Shown one piece after another: positions 1 to 8,376 of a stretch of DNA of 54,961 nt. This DNA comes from JALHST01 sp038316335. GTDB taxonomy: Bacteria > Bacteroidota > Bacteroidia > Flavobacteriales > Flavobacteriaceae. Within the stretch, counting starts at the first letter, position 1. Every line of letters begins with the position of its first letter. Below the pieces are notes generated by a model. That model was not told the origin of the DNA, made no database searches, and worked only from the letters and a program-made list of their open reading frames with translations. Made by a program: the position numbers and the translations under genes. The stretch spans positions 1 to 54,961 of the forward strand of contig JBBQAM010000026.1 of assembly GCA_038316335.1 (NCBI GenBank). The letters run 5' to 3'.

Positions 1-18
1 CGTCCTATTTCCCTTTAT

Positions 19-396
19 GCCTCTTTTTGCCTGTCCAAAAAGAGGCGCAAAAAGGACACTTTTTCATTAGGTGTTTCCCAAAAGTCATGCTTTTGGGAAC
101 CGCGCCTACGGGCTAAACGCGGTCCAGGGCTTCCCGCGTTCCTTACGCCCATAAGCGCTACACTACAGAAAAAGAAGGCCTTCCAAGAACTATCGGTCTG
201 AATCGTGGAAAACCGAAGTTTTTAAGAAATAGTGGGGTTGCCAGCGGAAGTGCGTTTCGCGAAGCGAAAAAGAGCAGGGAGCGTTAGCAACAACCACGGT
301 TTTGGCGACGGCCAAAAATTTCCTGTAAAACCTTCTTGATTTTTTGGTTCGTTTTGTATCATGACAAAATGAACGAGAAGAAACCTTTTAGGTTTC
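19..396. repeat. Array of six stem-loops upstream of rbfA
   Basis: This region has no credible gene but contains six short inverted repeats. They lie at 19-46 (11-bp stem, 6-nt loop), 75-99 (10-bp stem, loop TCATG), 255-269 (6-bp stem TTTCGC/GCGAAA, loop GAA), 300-317 (7-bp stem TTTTGGC/GCCAAAA, loop GACG), 347-374 (11-bp stem with one G-T pair) and 380-396 (7-bp stem GAAACCT/AGGTTTC, loop TTT). All pairings were read directly. The stretch looks like dispersed intergenic repeat material of the kind seen between genes in flavobacterial genomes, but I cannot show other copies inside this window. The last hairpin ends 27 bases before the rbfA start. An ORF read through it at 336-656 overlaps rbfA in another frame and is not credible. 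Confidence 0.6.
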
Positions 397-423
397 AACA
401 GTTTTGTTCGTACTTTTACCCCC

Positions 424-816
424 ATGGAAACACAGCGTCAAAAAAAGATTGCCGGGGTCATTCAAAAAGATATCGTCGATATTCTGCAACGTGCGGCCAT
501 CGAAGGCGGTATGCGCAGCATCCTCATCTCGGTCACCAAAGTTGCGGTGACTTCAGACCTCTCGCTGGCCAAGGTATATTTGAGCATCTTCCCGACCGCC
601 GAGGCCATGAAACTTATGGAAGGGATCAAATCAAACCAACCCCTGATCAAACATGAGCTGTCACAACGCACGAGAAACCAGATGCGCCGCGTGCCCGAAC
701 TCCTCTTCTATCTTGACGATTCACTAGACTATATAGAAAATATAGAACATTCTCTCAAAGGTGGGGGAAACCCCATTACAGATCCCAACTTGCTCCCAAA
801 ACGAAAAAAATCCTAG
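424..816 (+). CDS. rbfA: Ribosome-binding factor A
   Basis: RbfA binds the 30S subunit near the 5' end of 16S rRNA and assists late subunit maturation and cold adaptation. The 130-residue product has the usual family length. Recognisable features are the N-terminal helix QRQKKIAGVIQKDI, the central SDLSLAKVYLS strand-turn and the near C-terminal RRVPELLFYLDDS segment, which correspond to the single KH-like fold. The ATG at 424 is preceded by a TACTTTTA sequence only five bases upstream, a weak match to the Bacteroidota -7 element. The stop is followed after three bases by a TTG-started permease gene, so the two are probably co-transcribed and perhaps translationally coupled. Confidence 0.95.
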   Translation: METQRQKKIAGVIQKDIVDILQRAAIEGGMRSILISVTKVAVTSDLSLAKVYLSIFPTAEAMKLMEGIKSNQPLIKHELSQRTRNQMRRVPELLFYLDDSLDYIENIEHSLKGGGNPITDPNLLPKRKKS

Positions 817-819
817 CAC

Positions 820-2016
820 TTGAATTTTCCCTTTTACATCGCAAAACGCTATGTTCGTTCAAAAAGTAGCCAAAATGCGGTCAATATTATCAATTTTATT
901 ACCTTTTTGGTCATTGTAATCGGATCTGCTTCCCTTTTTATCGTCCTTTCTGGATTTGCAGGTCTTAAGACTTTTAGTTTATCCTTTAGTAATTCATTCG
1001 ACCCTGACCTAAAAGTCACCCCTGCTACCGGAAAATTCTTCTCCATCTCGCGTGAACAAGAATACAAATTAAGTGCAATCAAGGATATCACATCCTATTC
1101 AAAGGAAATCGAGGAACAGGTATACTTATCCTACGAAAAGAAATATCATAACGCCTATATTAAAGGAGTCGATACCAAGTATACGTCGGCCACCGGAATC
1201 GATAGCACCCTTTATTTCGGGGATTGGCAAATAACTGATAGGCAGGGAGTGGTGGGCTACGAAATCGCGAATATCCTAGGCTTGGGCCTAAACCAATTCC
1301 AACATCCCCTGGTGGTTTTGGCGGCAAAACCTGGAAAGGGATTTCTGTCACAACAAACAAAACCTTATAATGAACTCCCTTTGGTAATCAGCGGGGTCTA
1401 TCAGATTGAAGAAAACCTCGATAGGAAATATGTTTTTACGGATCTTTCCTTGGTACAAGCGTTGTTGGAAAAGGATAGTACACAAATCTCAGGCATCAAT
1501 CTTAGATTGACCAAAGATGCCGATATGGCCACCATCAAAAAAGAAGTTGCACAAGTTTTAGGCGACAAGATCGTCCTAAAAGATCGTGAAGAACAGAATA
1601 GTTCGCTGTATCGCATGCTGAACACCGAAAACCTGGCCACGTATCTCATCTTTACGCTTGTCTTGATCATTGCATTATTTAACGTAGTTGGAGCCATCAT
1701 CATGATGATATTGGACAAGCAACAGAATTCAAAAACTTTGTATAGTTTAGGCACTACCTTAAAAGAACTGAGACATATTTATTTTATACAAGGCATTCTG
1801 GTCACAAGCATCGGCGGGCTGATCGGGGTGCTGTTGGCCTCCCTTTTGATCGTCTCCCAAATCATGTTCGGCTGGCTTAAAATCACCCCATCTTTGGCAT
1901 ACCCTGTAACCTACCAATTCATCAATGTTTTTATTGTGCTGGCAACCATCAGTGTTTTAGGCTTAATCGCCTCTAAAATCGCAAGCAGTCGGGTTACGAA
2001 GAAATTATTAACCTAG
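820..2016 (+). CDS. LolC/LolE-type ABC transporter permease
   Basis: A 398-residue inner-membrane protein with the FtsX/MacB permease layout. One membrane segment lies near residues 22-45, followed by a large periplasmic domain to about 265, then three membrane segments near 270-296, 317-350 and 365-388. The N terminus MNFPFYIAKRYV is typical of LolC/E-like lipoprotein-release permeases, which extract lipoproteins from the inner membrane together with a LolD ATPase. No ATPase gene is in the window. The start is TTG at 820, chosen because the family N-terminal motif begins exactly there and it sits three bases after the rbfA stop. The gene ends one base from the convergent dusB stop. The substrate is inferred from family only. 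Confidence 0.85.
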   Translation: MNFPFYIAKRYVRSKSSQNAVNIINFITFLVIVIGSASLFIVLSGFAGLKTFSLSFSNSFDPDLKVTPATGKFFSISREQEYKLSAIKDITSYSKEIEEQVYLSYEKKYHNAYIKGVDTKYTSATGIDSTLYFGDWQITDRQGVVGYEIANILGLGLNQFQHPLVVLAAKPGKGFLSQQTKPYNELPLVISGVYQIEENLDRKYVFTDLSLVQALLEKDSTQISGINLRLTKDADMATIKKEVAQVLGDKIVLKDREEQNSSLYRMLNTENLATYLIFTLVLIIALFNVVGAIIMMILDKQQNSKTLYSLGTTLKELRHIYFIQGILVTSIGGLIGVLLASLLIVSQIMFGWLKITPSLAYPVTYQFINVFIVLATISVLGLIASKIASSRVTKKLLT

Positions 2017-2017
2017 A

Positions 2018-3013
2018 TCAGGTGGCGAATTGGTAGTCCCCAAATTTCTCCAAGATTTCGTCAAATGTGGCAAAGACGTCCGCAGAATCGTCACTCGTCA
2101 CCATTTTCATACGATATTCCTTAAAATTGGGAATCCCTTTAAAGTAATTGGTATAATGTCGACGCGTCTCAAAAACACCTAAGTTTTCACCTTTCCAGGC
2201 AATGGCCATTTGTAGATGGCGTCGCGCGGCATCCACACGTTCTTCCATAGTAGGCGGCGCCAAATGGGTCCCTGTATTAAAATAATGCTTTACTTCCTTA
2301 AAAAACCAAGGATAACCTATGCTTGCACGTCCGATCATAGCGCCATCCAACCCATAGACGTCCCTCATTTTTAAGGCGGCTTCCGGGGTATCGATATCCC
2401 CGTTGCCAAAAATAGGGATATGCATCCGCTGATTGTTCTTTACCTCGGCGATGGGCCGCCAGTCTGCTTCCCCCTTATACATCTGCACCCTGGTGCGCCC
2501 ATGAATGGCAATGGCCTTACAGCCCACGTCTTGCAATCGTTCAGCAACTTCCACGATCTTAATCGACTCGTGGTCCCAACCCAAACGGGTCTTGACGGTA
2601 ATTGGCAAATTCGTCCGTTTTACCATTTCCCCGGTCAATTTTACCATGAGCGGAATATCCTTTAGAATGCCGGCTCCGGCACCTTTACACACGACCTTTT
2701 TCACGGGGCAGCCAAAATTGATATCGATAATGTCTGGATTGCTTCGCTCTACAATATCGACCGTCTGTAGCATTGAATCAAGATTCGCCCCAAAAATCTG
2801 TATCCCCACTGGGCGTTCCTTTTCATAGATGTCTAATTTCATGACACTTTTAGCGGCATCGCGTATCAATCCTTCCGAGGAAATAAACTCGGTATAGACT
2901 ACGTCGGCCCCTTGTTCCTTGCACAAGGCACGAAAGGGCGGATCACTTACATCCTCCATGGGAGCGAGGAGTAAAGGAAATCTAGGTAATTCTATTTTGC
3001 CAATGTTAACCAA
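2018..3013 (-). CDS. dusB: tRNA-dihydrouridine synthase (DusB/NifR3 family)
   Basis: An FMN-dependent TIM-barrel enzyme that reduces uridine to dihydrouridine in tRNA D-loops using NADPH. The 331-residue length is standard. Visible motifs are APMEDVSDPPFR near residue 17, the active-site loop NFGCPVKKV with catalytic Cys102, VKTRLGWD, the IHGRTR phosphate-binding strand and FGNGDI. The apparent start is TTG at 3013; no in-frame ATG lies nearby, and a TAAATTTG promoter element ends 23 bases upstream. It is convergent with the upstream permease gene with only one base between the stops, leaving no room for a separate terminator. Confidence 0.95.
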   Translation of the reverse strand: MVNIGKIELPRFPLLLAPMEDVSDPPFRALCKEQGADVVYTEFISSEGLIRDAAKSVMKLDIYEKERPVGIQIFGANLDSMLQTVDIVERSNPDIIDINFGCPVKKVVCKGAGAGILKDIPLMVKLTGEMVKRTNLPITVKTRLGWDHESIKIVEVAERLQDVGCKAIAIHGRTRVQMYKGEADWRPIAEVKNNQRMHIPIFGNGDIDTPEAALKMRDVYGLDGAMIGRASIGYPWFFKEVKHYFNTGTHLAPPTMEERVDAARRHLQMAIAWKGENLGVFETRRHYTNYFKGIPNFKEYRMKMVTSDDSADVFATFDEILEKFGDYQFAT

Positions 3014-3036
3014 GCTTATTATTTTGTTTTGGGACG

Positions 3037-3044
3037 CAAATTTA
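3037..3044 (-). promoter_or_regulatory. -7 promoter element for dusB
   Basis: On the minus strand this reads TAAATTTG, a perfect match to the Bacteroidota -7 consensus TAnnTTTG. It ends 23 bases before the TTG start of dusB, which gives a short leader. A possible -33 TTG lies about 23 bases further upstream. The assignment is by consensus only. Confidence 0.6.
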
Positions 3045-3229
3045 AGGAAAATTCATGAGTCGGTTAACAACCTAATAGTAGGGACAAGACATTGAGTGTT
3101 CCGAGATGGCCTGGAATTTAGTTGGAAGGCGGCGGGTTATCATAGTTTTACAGTACATAATCAACATAAAACATCGCATTTCCTAATGGCAAATTTATTG
3201 GAATGGCAGCTTGATGCCGACGCCCATAC

Positions 3230-4453
3230 CTAAAAAGTGACCTGTACTTCAACCTGCTTCCCGTTACGATCTACGACGACCTTGGTCGAATTACCTTCCT
3301 CAAAACTTGAGAGCGCCCTCATGTAGCTCATCATATCTACGACGACACTATCTCCCAACTGCACTACGATATCCCCTTTCTGGAGCCCGGCCTTTTGGGC
3401 AGGTTTATCTTCGCTAATCCCATCGATGCGCATGCCCTTCCCATCAAAGAGATAGTCGGGTACGACCCCCAAGGCCACCTTAAATCGGGGCACCTCTTCG
3501 CTTTCGTTCTTCGTTTTTTTAAAGACCAGTTTCGGGGCGTCGTTCAACTCGGTAATAATCGCGAAAATATAATTCGTAATCTGCTGCATTCCTTCGTAAT
3601 TCAATTTATCAGAATCATCCGATGGTTTATGATAATCGGCATGCTGTCCCGTAAAAAAATGCAAAACAGGAATATCCTGTAAATAAAACGACGTATGGTC
3701 TGAGGGGCCTACCCCAGACTCCTTTAAGATCAATTTAAAGCCTGGATCGGTCGCCTTCAGCACTTGGGTCCATCGTGGGGAAGTGCCGGTGCCGCTCACT
3801 GAAAGGGACTTATCTTCCCGAAGTCTTCCAACCATGTCCATATTCAACATATAATCGACCTTGGAGAGGTCAACTGTCGGATTTTTGACGAAATAATTAC
3901 TTCCAAGTAGCCCCATTTCCTCCCCTGAAAAGGCTATAAAAAGATAATTCTTGCCTTTAGGCCCACTCGAAATTAGACTATCGGCCAAATGCAAAAGCAC
4001 CGATACCCCACTGGCATTGTCATCGGCGCCGTTATGTATGGCTTTCCCTTCACGATATAAAGATCCTTCACCCCCCATTCCCAAATGATCGTAATGTGCC
4101 CCGATAATTACTGTGTTCTCTGCCTTATTATCCAAAAACCCGATGACATTGGTACCCGTGATTGTGCTGTCTCCCGTAGTAAATTGCACTTCCTGATGGG
4201 GATCCTTTTTTGGAGTAAACGTGAAGGTCTGAAAATAGGTGTCCGCATTTCCTTTGGGCGACAGGCCGATGGTCTTCATGCGTTTCGAAAGATAGTTGGC
4301 GGCTTTCAGTTCATAAGGGGTCCCTGTTTCGCGCCCGCCTAGGCTATCACTGGCCAAAAATGTCGCATCATCCTTAAGACTAACTGTTTCTGATGCTTTC
4401 GGTTTACAGGAAAAAAAATTTACTAGGACTAGGAATAAGAGAATTCTATTCAT
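3230..4453 (-). CDS. M28 family metallopeptidase lipoprotein with C-terminal PDZ domain
   Basis: A predicted zinc aminopeptidase anchored as a lipoprotein. From the ATG at 4453 the product is 407 residues; an in-frame TTG four codons earlier is less likely. The signal peptide ends in a lipobox with Cys16. The M28 zinc-binding motifs are present in order: HYDHLG near 120, GADDNASG near 142, FSGEEMGLLGS near 175 with the catalytic Glu pair, NMDMVGR near 204, and a later HKPSDD with the last His ligand. Residues from about 320 form a PDZ-like domain (ALGVVPDY, AQKAGLQKGDIVVQ). The neighbouring divergent gene is also a lipoprotein. It likely trims peptides at the cell envelope; the precise substrate is unknown. 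Confidence 0.92.
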   Translation of the reverse strand: MNRILLFLVLVNFFSCKPKASETVSLKDDATFLASDSLGGRETGTPYELKAANYLSKRMKTIGLSPKGNADTYFQTFTFTPKKDPHQEVQFTTGDSTITGTNVIGFLDNKAENTVIIGAHYDHLGMGGEGSLYREGKAIHNGADDNASGVSVLLHLADSLISSGPKGKNYLFIAFSGEEMGLLGSNYFVKNPTVDLSKVDYMLNMDMVGRLREDKSLSVSGTGTSPRWTQVLKATDPGFKLILKESGVGPSDHTSFYLQDIPVLHFFTGQHADYHKPSDDSDKLNYEGMQQITNYIFAIITELNDAPKLVFKKTKNESEEVPRFKVALGVVPDYLFDGKGMRIDGISEDKPAQKAGLQKGDIVVQLGDSVVVDMMSYMRALSSFEEGNSTKVVVDRNGKQVEVQVTF

Positions 4454-4580
4454 GATATTTGTCAAAAATTTAAATACAGTTCAAAAACAAGCCTTCGAAC
4501 TCTTTCAGGGCTTGATAACTTACCGCCTTGAAATGATCATTCACGATTTCAATGCAAAGTTTCACAAAATTAAACATCCT

Positions 4581-5687
4581 ATGAGAATTTTTGCGCTCTT
4601 TTTTTTGATTATCCCTTTTGTGGCCTGTAAGCCAGAGCCCAAGAAACCGGAGCCGCCCAAAAAAGAAACCCCTTCCTTGATGGCGGGTTCTGATACCTTA
4701 ATCTACGCAGGTGAAAAACATTTTAAATCAATTCGCCAAATCACCTTCGGGGGGGATAACGCAGAGGCATATTGGAGCTTTGACGACAAGAAGCTGGTTT
4801 TTCAATCGAATAATACAGGATGGGGGTTGCAATGCGATCAAATATTTTTAATGAACGTCGCCGATTCGTTTCAAAACCAACGGCCACCAATGCTCAGTAC
4901 GGGAATGGGACGGACCACCTGTTCCTATTTTCTTCCAGACAATGAACATATTATCTATGGTTCAACGCATCTAGTCGATAAGGAATGTCCTGAAGTGCCT
5001 TTGAGAAAGAACGGAAAATACGTATGGCCCGTATATGATTCATTCGATATTTTTAAGGCAGATCTAAAAGGGAATATCGTTGGCCGTTTGACCAACACGC
5101 CAGGATATGATGCAGAGGCGACCGTATCACCAAAGGGTGACAAAATCGTATTTACTTCAATGCGAAGTGGCGACTTGGAATTGTATACCATGGATCTTGA
5201 TGGGAACAACGTAAAACAGATAACGAATGAACTGGGGTACGATGGTGGGGCATTTTTCTCCCCGGACGGCAGCAAGATTATTTTTAGGGCCTCACGTCCC
5301 AAGTCCGAAGCGGCCATCAAAGAGTATAAGGAATTACTTGCCCAAGGCTTGGTGCAGCCGACCGAAATGGAACTTTTTCTATGCAATGCCGATGGTAGCG
5401 GTCTTAAACAGTTGACTTTCTTAGGAAATGCCAATTGGTGTCCGTTTTTTACACCCTCAGGAAATAAAGTGCTTTTTGCAAGCAATTTTGAAGCTGAAAA
5501 AGGATTTCCATTTAACCTATATCTAATCGATCTTGATGGGAAAAATTTGGAAAGGGTTACCCACGGACAGACCTTCGACGCCTTCCCTGTATTTTCAAAC
5601 GATGGTACAAAGTTGGCCTTCTCAAGCAACCGAAATAATGGTGGAGGCAGGGATACGAATCTATTTATTGCCGAATGGCAGGATTAA
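4581..5687 (+). CDS. TolB-like beta-propeller lipoprotein (PD40 repeats)
   Basis: A 368-residue exported propeller protein. An upstream in-frame start at 4452 would overlap the start of the divergent peptidase gene and add 43 residues without a signal sequence. The ATG at 4581 gives a clean lipoprotein signal peptide ending at Cys16 followed by a Pro/Lys-rich linker. The body carries repeated PD40 units, for example SPKGDKIVFTS, SPDGSKIIFRA, TPSGNKVLFAS and SNDGTKLAFSS, each followed by LYxxDLDG-type strands; these build the TolB C-terminal type propeller. Function is probably protein or polysaccharide binding at the envelope. No catalytic motif is seen. Its tail converges with the receptor gene at 5732. 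Confidence 0.85.
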   Translation: MRIFALFFLIIPFVACKPEPKKPEPPKKETPSLMAGSDTLIYAGEKHFKSIRQITFGGDNAEAYWSFDDKKLVFQSNNTGWGLQCDQIFLMNVADSFQNQRPPMLSTGMGRTTCSYFLPDNEHIIYGSTHLVDKECPEVPLRKNGKYVWPVYDSFDIFKADLKGNIVGRLTNTPGYDAEATVSPKGDKIVFTSMRSGDLELYTMDLDGNNVKQITNELGYDGGAFFSPDGSKIIFRASRPKSEAAIKEYKELLAQGLVQPTEMELFLCNADGSGLKQLTFLGNANWCPFFTPSGNKVLFASNFEAEKGFPFNLYLIDLDGKNLERVTHGQTFDAFPVFSNDGTKLAFSSNRNNGGGRDTNLFIAEWQD

Positions 5688-5731
5688 GTGTCTTAAATCG
5701 GGAAACGGGGCCTGCCAGATCTGCGGGAATG

Positions 5732-8143
5732 TTACTCTTTATTTAAGCGCTCCCGTTCGTTCTTTTCGATTTCACGAGCGTTATCCTCGAGTCTGAAATT
5801 CCCAAAATTAAGCGTAAACCCCAAACGTACATATTGGGTCTCCGGTCGCGACAGATAGCCATTATCCTGATTCAAATATTGGGAATATACAAGGCTATTG
5901 GCTTTATTCAACAAGTCGTTGGCCTGAAGACTTAATAAGGCCCGCTTGTTCCAAAACGACTTTCTTAGGCCCAAGGTCAGATTGGTTGTTTCTTTCTGCT
6001 TATAGGAGCCCTCCATAAAGCCTGAAAGATAGGCTATTCCCAATTCGCCTTTAAAGGTACCATCCTTAGAAAGGGTGATGTAGTTCGTGAGGTCGATATA
6101 GGCCCCATTTACGCTATTCTTAATGTTCTGATTATTACTTTCAATCGCTATAAAGCTTTCCTCCTCATGAAAAAGCGATAGATAGGTATAGAGATACCAC
6201 TGATCCGATATCGATTTTCCATAATTGAAATCGAAACCATACGAAGTACTTCCCAGCACATTTTGGGAAATATCCTTCAAAATAAAATTTTGATTGTCCT
6301 GAAATGCCAATGTTGAAATATACTTTCCGTTATCCCTGTAATAAAAATCAAAGATATACTCGCCATTCAAAGTGTAATTTAAATTAAAATTGTTGCTGAA
6401 ACTTGGCACTAAATTGGGGTTTCCTTCTATAAAATTATTTTCATTTACATAGTTTCTAAAAGGGTTCAAATCCTCATAGCGGGGTCTATCTAGTTTCCTT
6501 GAATAGTTAAACGCCAAACTATGGCTGTCATTTATGGTATACAAAAGGTAGAAGGTTGGGAACAATTCAAAATAGCCTAGATCATTGATTTGGTTAAGTG
6601 AGACCGAATTGCCAGAGCTATTCGTGTATTCGCCCCGTAGCCCGGCCTTTAAGTTGAGTTTTTCCCAATCTTTCGACATACTCAAGTACCCGGCATACAC
6701 TTCCTCATTATATCGATAGTCATCTGATAAGGCGGGAGCGAGTGTACGAATGCCATTGTTTATGGTATAGAAACCCAATCCACTTTTTGAATCAATAAAT
6801 GATCCCTTGAGGCCTGTTTCATACCGCACACTTCCGATGGAAGCCGATACATCCATTTGTGCCGTATAAATTTCAACCACTTGATCGGCATCGGTAAAAA
6901 ACGCAAAGTCTCTTAAGAATTGTCCGTCCGGAGCGTAGTAATCTGATTGGGCTTCTTGCGTCCTATTTAAATCGTAAGTCGTGTAATGACCGTTTAATTG
7001 CAGGTTTCCCTCTTTCTTAAAACTATGTTTGTAGGTAAGGTCGGCCGACAGATTGTTCTTATCTTCGAATAGGTCGCTTTGCGTCGTGAAAACTGAATCG
7101 AGCGTAAATTGCGCATTTCGAATGTTGGTATTTTGCCGGTATTTATGTGTTTTATTCGGTGATAATAGCAGGTTGGAAGCAAAGCTTAGTTCGTTCTGTT
7201 CATCGAATATATAATCAATGTTTAGCTGGGTCGTATGGGTCTTTGCCCTTGTAATTCTACTGAAATTGGTCGCCCATCTTGAAAAAATCCCAGTGTCATC
7301 AATAAAGTTCGTGGTACTTTCAACTTTGTTCAAATCTTTTCTGGGGCCAAAAGAATAGGCAGCAAAGACGTTTAATTTCTTGGTCTTATAAAATTGGGAA
7401 GTGCCTACTGTATATTTCGGAAAAACAGCTTGGGAATAGGTGCCGTTTATATTGCCTTTATAGCCCAACGATACATTCCTTTTGGTAATTATATTTAAAA
7501 TGGGGCCTCCCTCGGCATCATACTTTGCCGGAGGGTTGTTTATGACTTCGATCGATTTTATATTATCCCCAGAATAATTTTCGAGTAAATCACGCACTTC
7601 CTGAGATGAAAGTTGCACTTTGCGATCATTGATAAAGACCATCACTGATTGGTTGCGCACCTGCAATTCATCTTGCGACACAATAACGCCAGGGGTTCTT
7701 TTCAACACATCCCATGAACTGCCTTGTGAGACCACATTGTTTTCTACATTAAAAATTAAACGGTCGGCCTTTCTTTCGACCAAGGGCAACTTTGAAGTAA
7801 CCACCACCTCGTCTAAATTTTCAATATTTTCAGAAATTATCAAGGAACCTAATCTGGTATCCCTAAACACATCAAGGCCGATCAGTGGCGAGGTGTTTCC
7901 GATATAACTGGCCTGTATAAGATAGGTTGCGGGTGGCACATCCAATAGTGTAAAAATCCCATTTTCATCGGCAGAAGTACCTTTGACCATGGTAGTATCC
8001 GCAATTTGAAGTAAAAAAACAGTGGCAAAGGCAACGCTTTCGTTGTTGACGTCCCTGACTTTGCCCGAAACCTCAAAATCCTGAGCAAATAATGGCAAGG
8101 CAATACACATCGACACAATGAAAAGAAGATTCGAAAGTTTCAC
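5732..8143 (-). CDS. TonB-type outer-membrane receptor (outer membrane beta-barrel family), copy 1
   Basis: About 803 residues with signal peptide cleaved after LPLFAQ, a carboxypeptidase-regulatory-like beta-sandwich (about 20-95, with VSGKVRD and GTSADENGIF), a plug-like segment (about 110-215, ending in EVINNPPAKYDAEGG) and a C-terminal 22-strand-type barrel. It resembles the Bacteroidota outer membrane beta-barrel family rather than SusC, and no SusD gene is nearby. The open frame extends to 8164, but that extension overlaps a TAGATTTG promoter element. The GTG at 8143 follows the element by 20 bases and directly precedes the signal peptide, so I take it as the start. The ligand is unknown. 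The neighbouring gene at 8377-10785 is a paralogue. Confidence 0.88.
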   Translation of the reverse strand: MKLSNLLFIVSMCIALPLFAQDFEVSGKVRDVNNESVAFATVFLLQIADTTMVKGTSADENGIFTLLDVPPATYLIQASYIGNTSPLIGLDVFRDTRLGSLIISENIENLDEVVVTSKLPLVERKADRLIFNVENNVVSQGSSWDVLKRTPGVIVSQDELQVRNQSVMVFINDRKVQLSSQEVRDLLENYSGDNIKSIEVINNPPAKYDAEGGPILNIITKRNVSLGYKGNINGTYSQAVFPKYTVGTSQFYKTKKLNVFAAYSFGPRKDLNKVESTTNFIDDTGIFSRWATNFSRITRAKTHTTQLNIDYIFDEQNELSFASNLLLSPNKTHKYRQNTNIRNAQFTLDSVFTTQSDLFEDKNNLSADLTYKHSFKKEGNLQLNGHYTTYDLNRTQEAQSDYYAPDGQFLRDFAFFTDADQVVEIYTAQMDVSASIGSVRYETGLKGSFIDSKSGLGFYTINNGIRTLAPALSDDYRYNEEVYAGYLSMSKDWEKLNLKAGLRGEYTNSSGNSVSLNQINDLGYFELFPTFYLLYTINDSHSLAFNYSRKLDRPRYEDLNPFRNYVNENNFIEGNPNLVPSFSNNFNLNYTLNGEYIFDFYYRDNGKYISTLAFQDNQNFILKDISQNVLGSTSYGFDFNYGKSISDQWYLYTYLSLFHEEESFIAIESNNQNIKNSVNGAYIDLTNYITLSKDGTFKGELGIAYLSGFMEGSYKQKETTNLTLGLRKSFWNKRALLSLQANDLLNKANSLVYSQYLNQDNGYLSRPETQYVRLGFTLNFGNFRLEDNAREIEKNERERLNKE

Positions 8144-8163
8144 AAAACATTTGGGTTGAACCA

Positions 8164-8171
8164 CAAATCTA
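8164..8171 (-). promoter_or_regulatory. -7 promoter element for receptor copy 1
   Basis: Reads TAGATTTG on the minus strand, matching TAnnTTTG exactly. It ends 20 bases before the GTG start of the receptor gene. The same octamer at the same distance precedes the paralogue. Confidence 0.6.
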
Positions 8172-8376
8172 ACAAAATTTTAACGTTTTTCTTTACGTCC
8201 ACTGTTAAGTTTATCAATCGTATCTCCTATCGCTTTTAGGGGATGAACCAACGGCTTTCTATAAACAATTTTAACAAAGGTTCGATAAAACCGATGGGGG
8301 TCGAAAGGAATTCTATCAGGTCGCCTCTTTCAATAGATTGCCTTACTATTTGGGACTTTCCCCAAACTATTTTAAT

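Noticed and set aside
336..656. A 106-codon frame overlapping rbfA and the hairpin region
   Set aside because: It overlaps the confirmed rbfA frame and crosses two hairpins; no motif or export signal is seen.
4955..5629. A 224-codon open frame on the minus strand inside the TolB-like gene
   Set aside because: It lies wholly antisense to a clear propeller gene and its product has no recognisable motif; long antisense frames here follow from codon bias.
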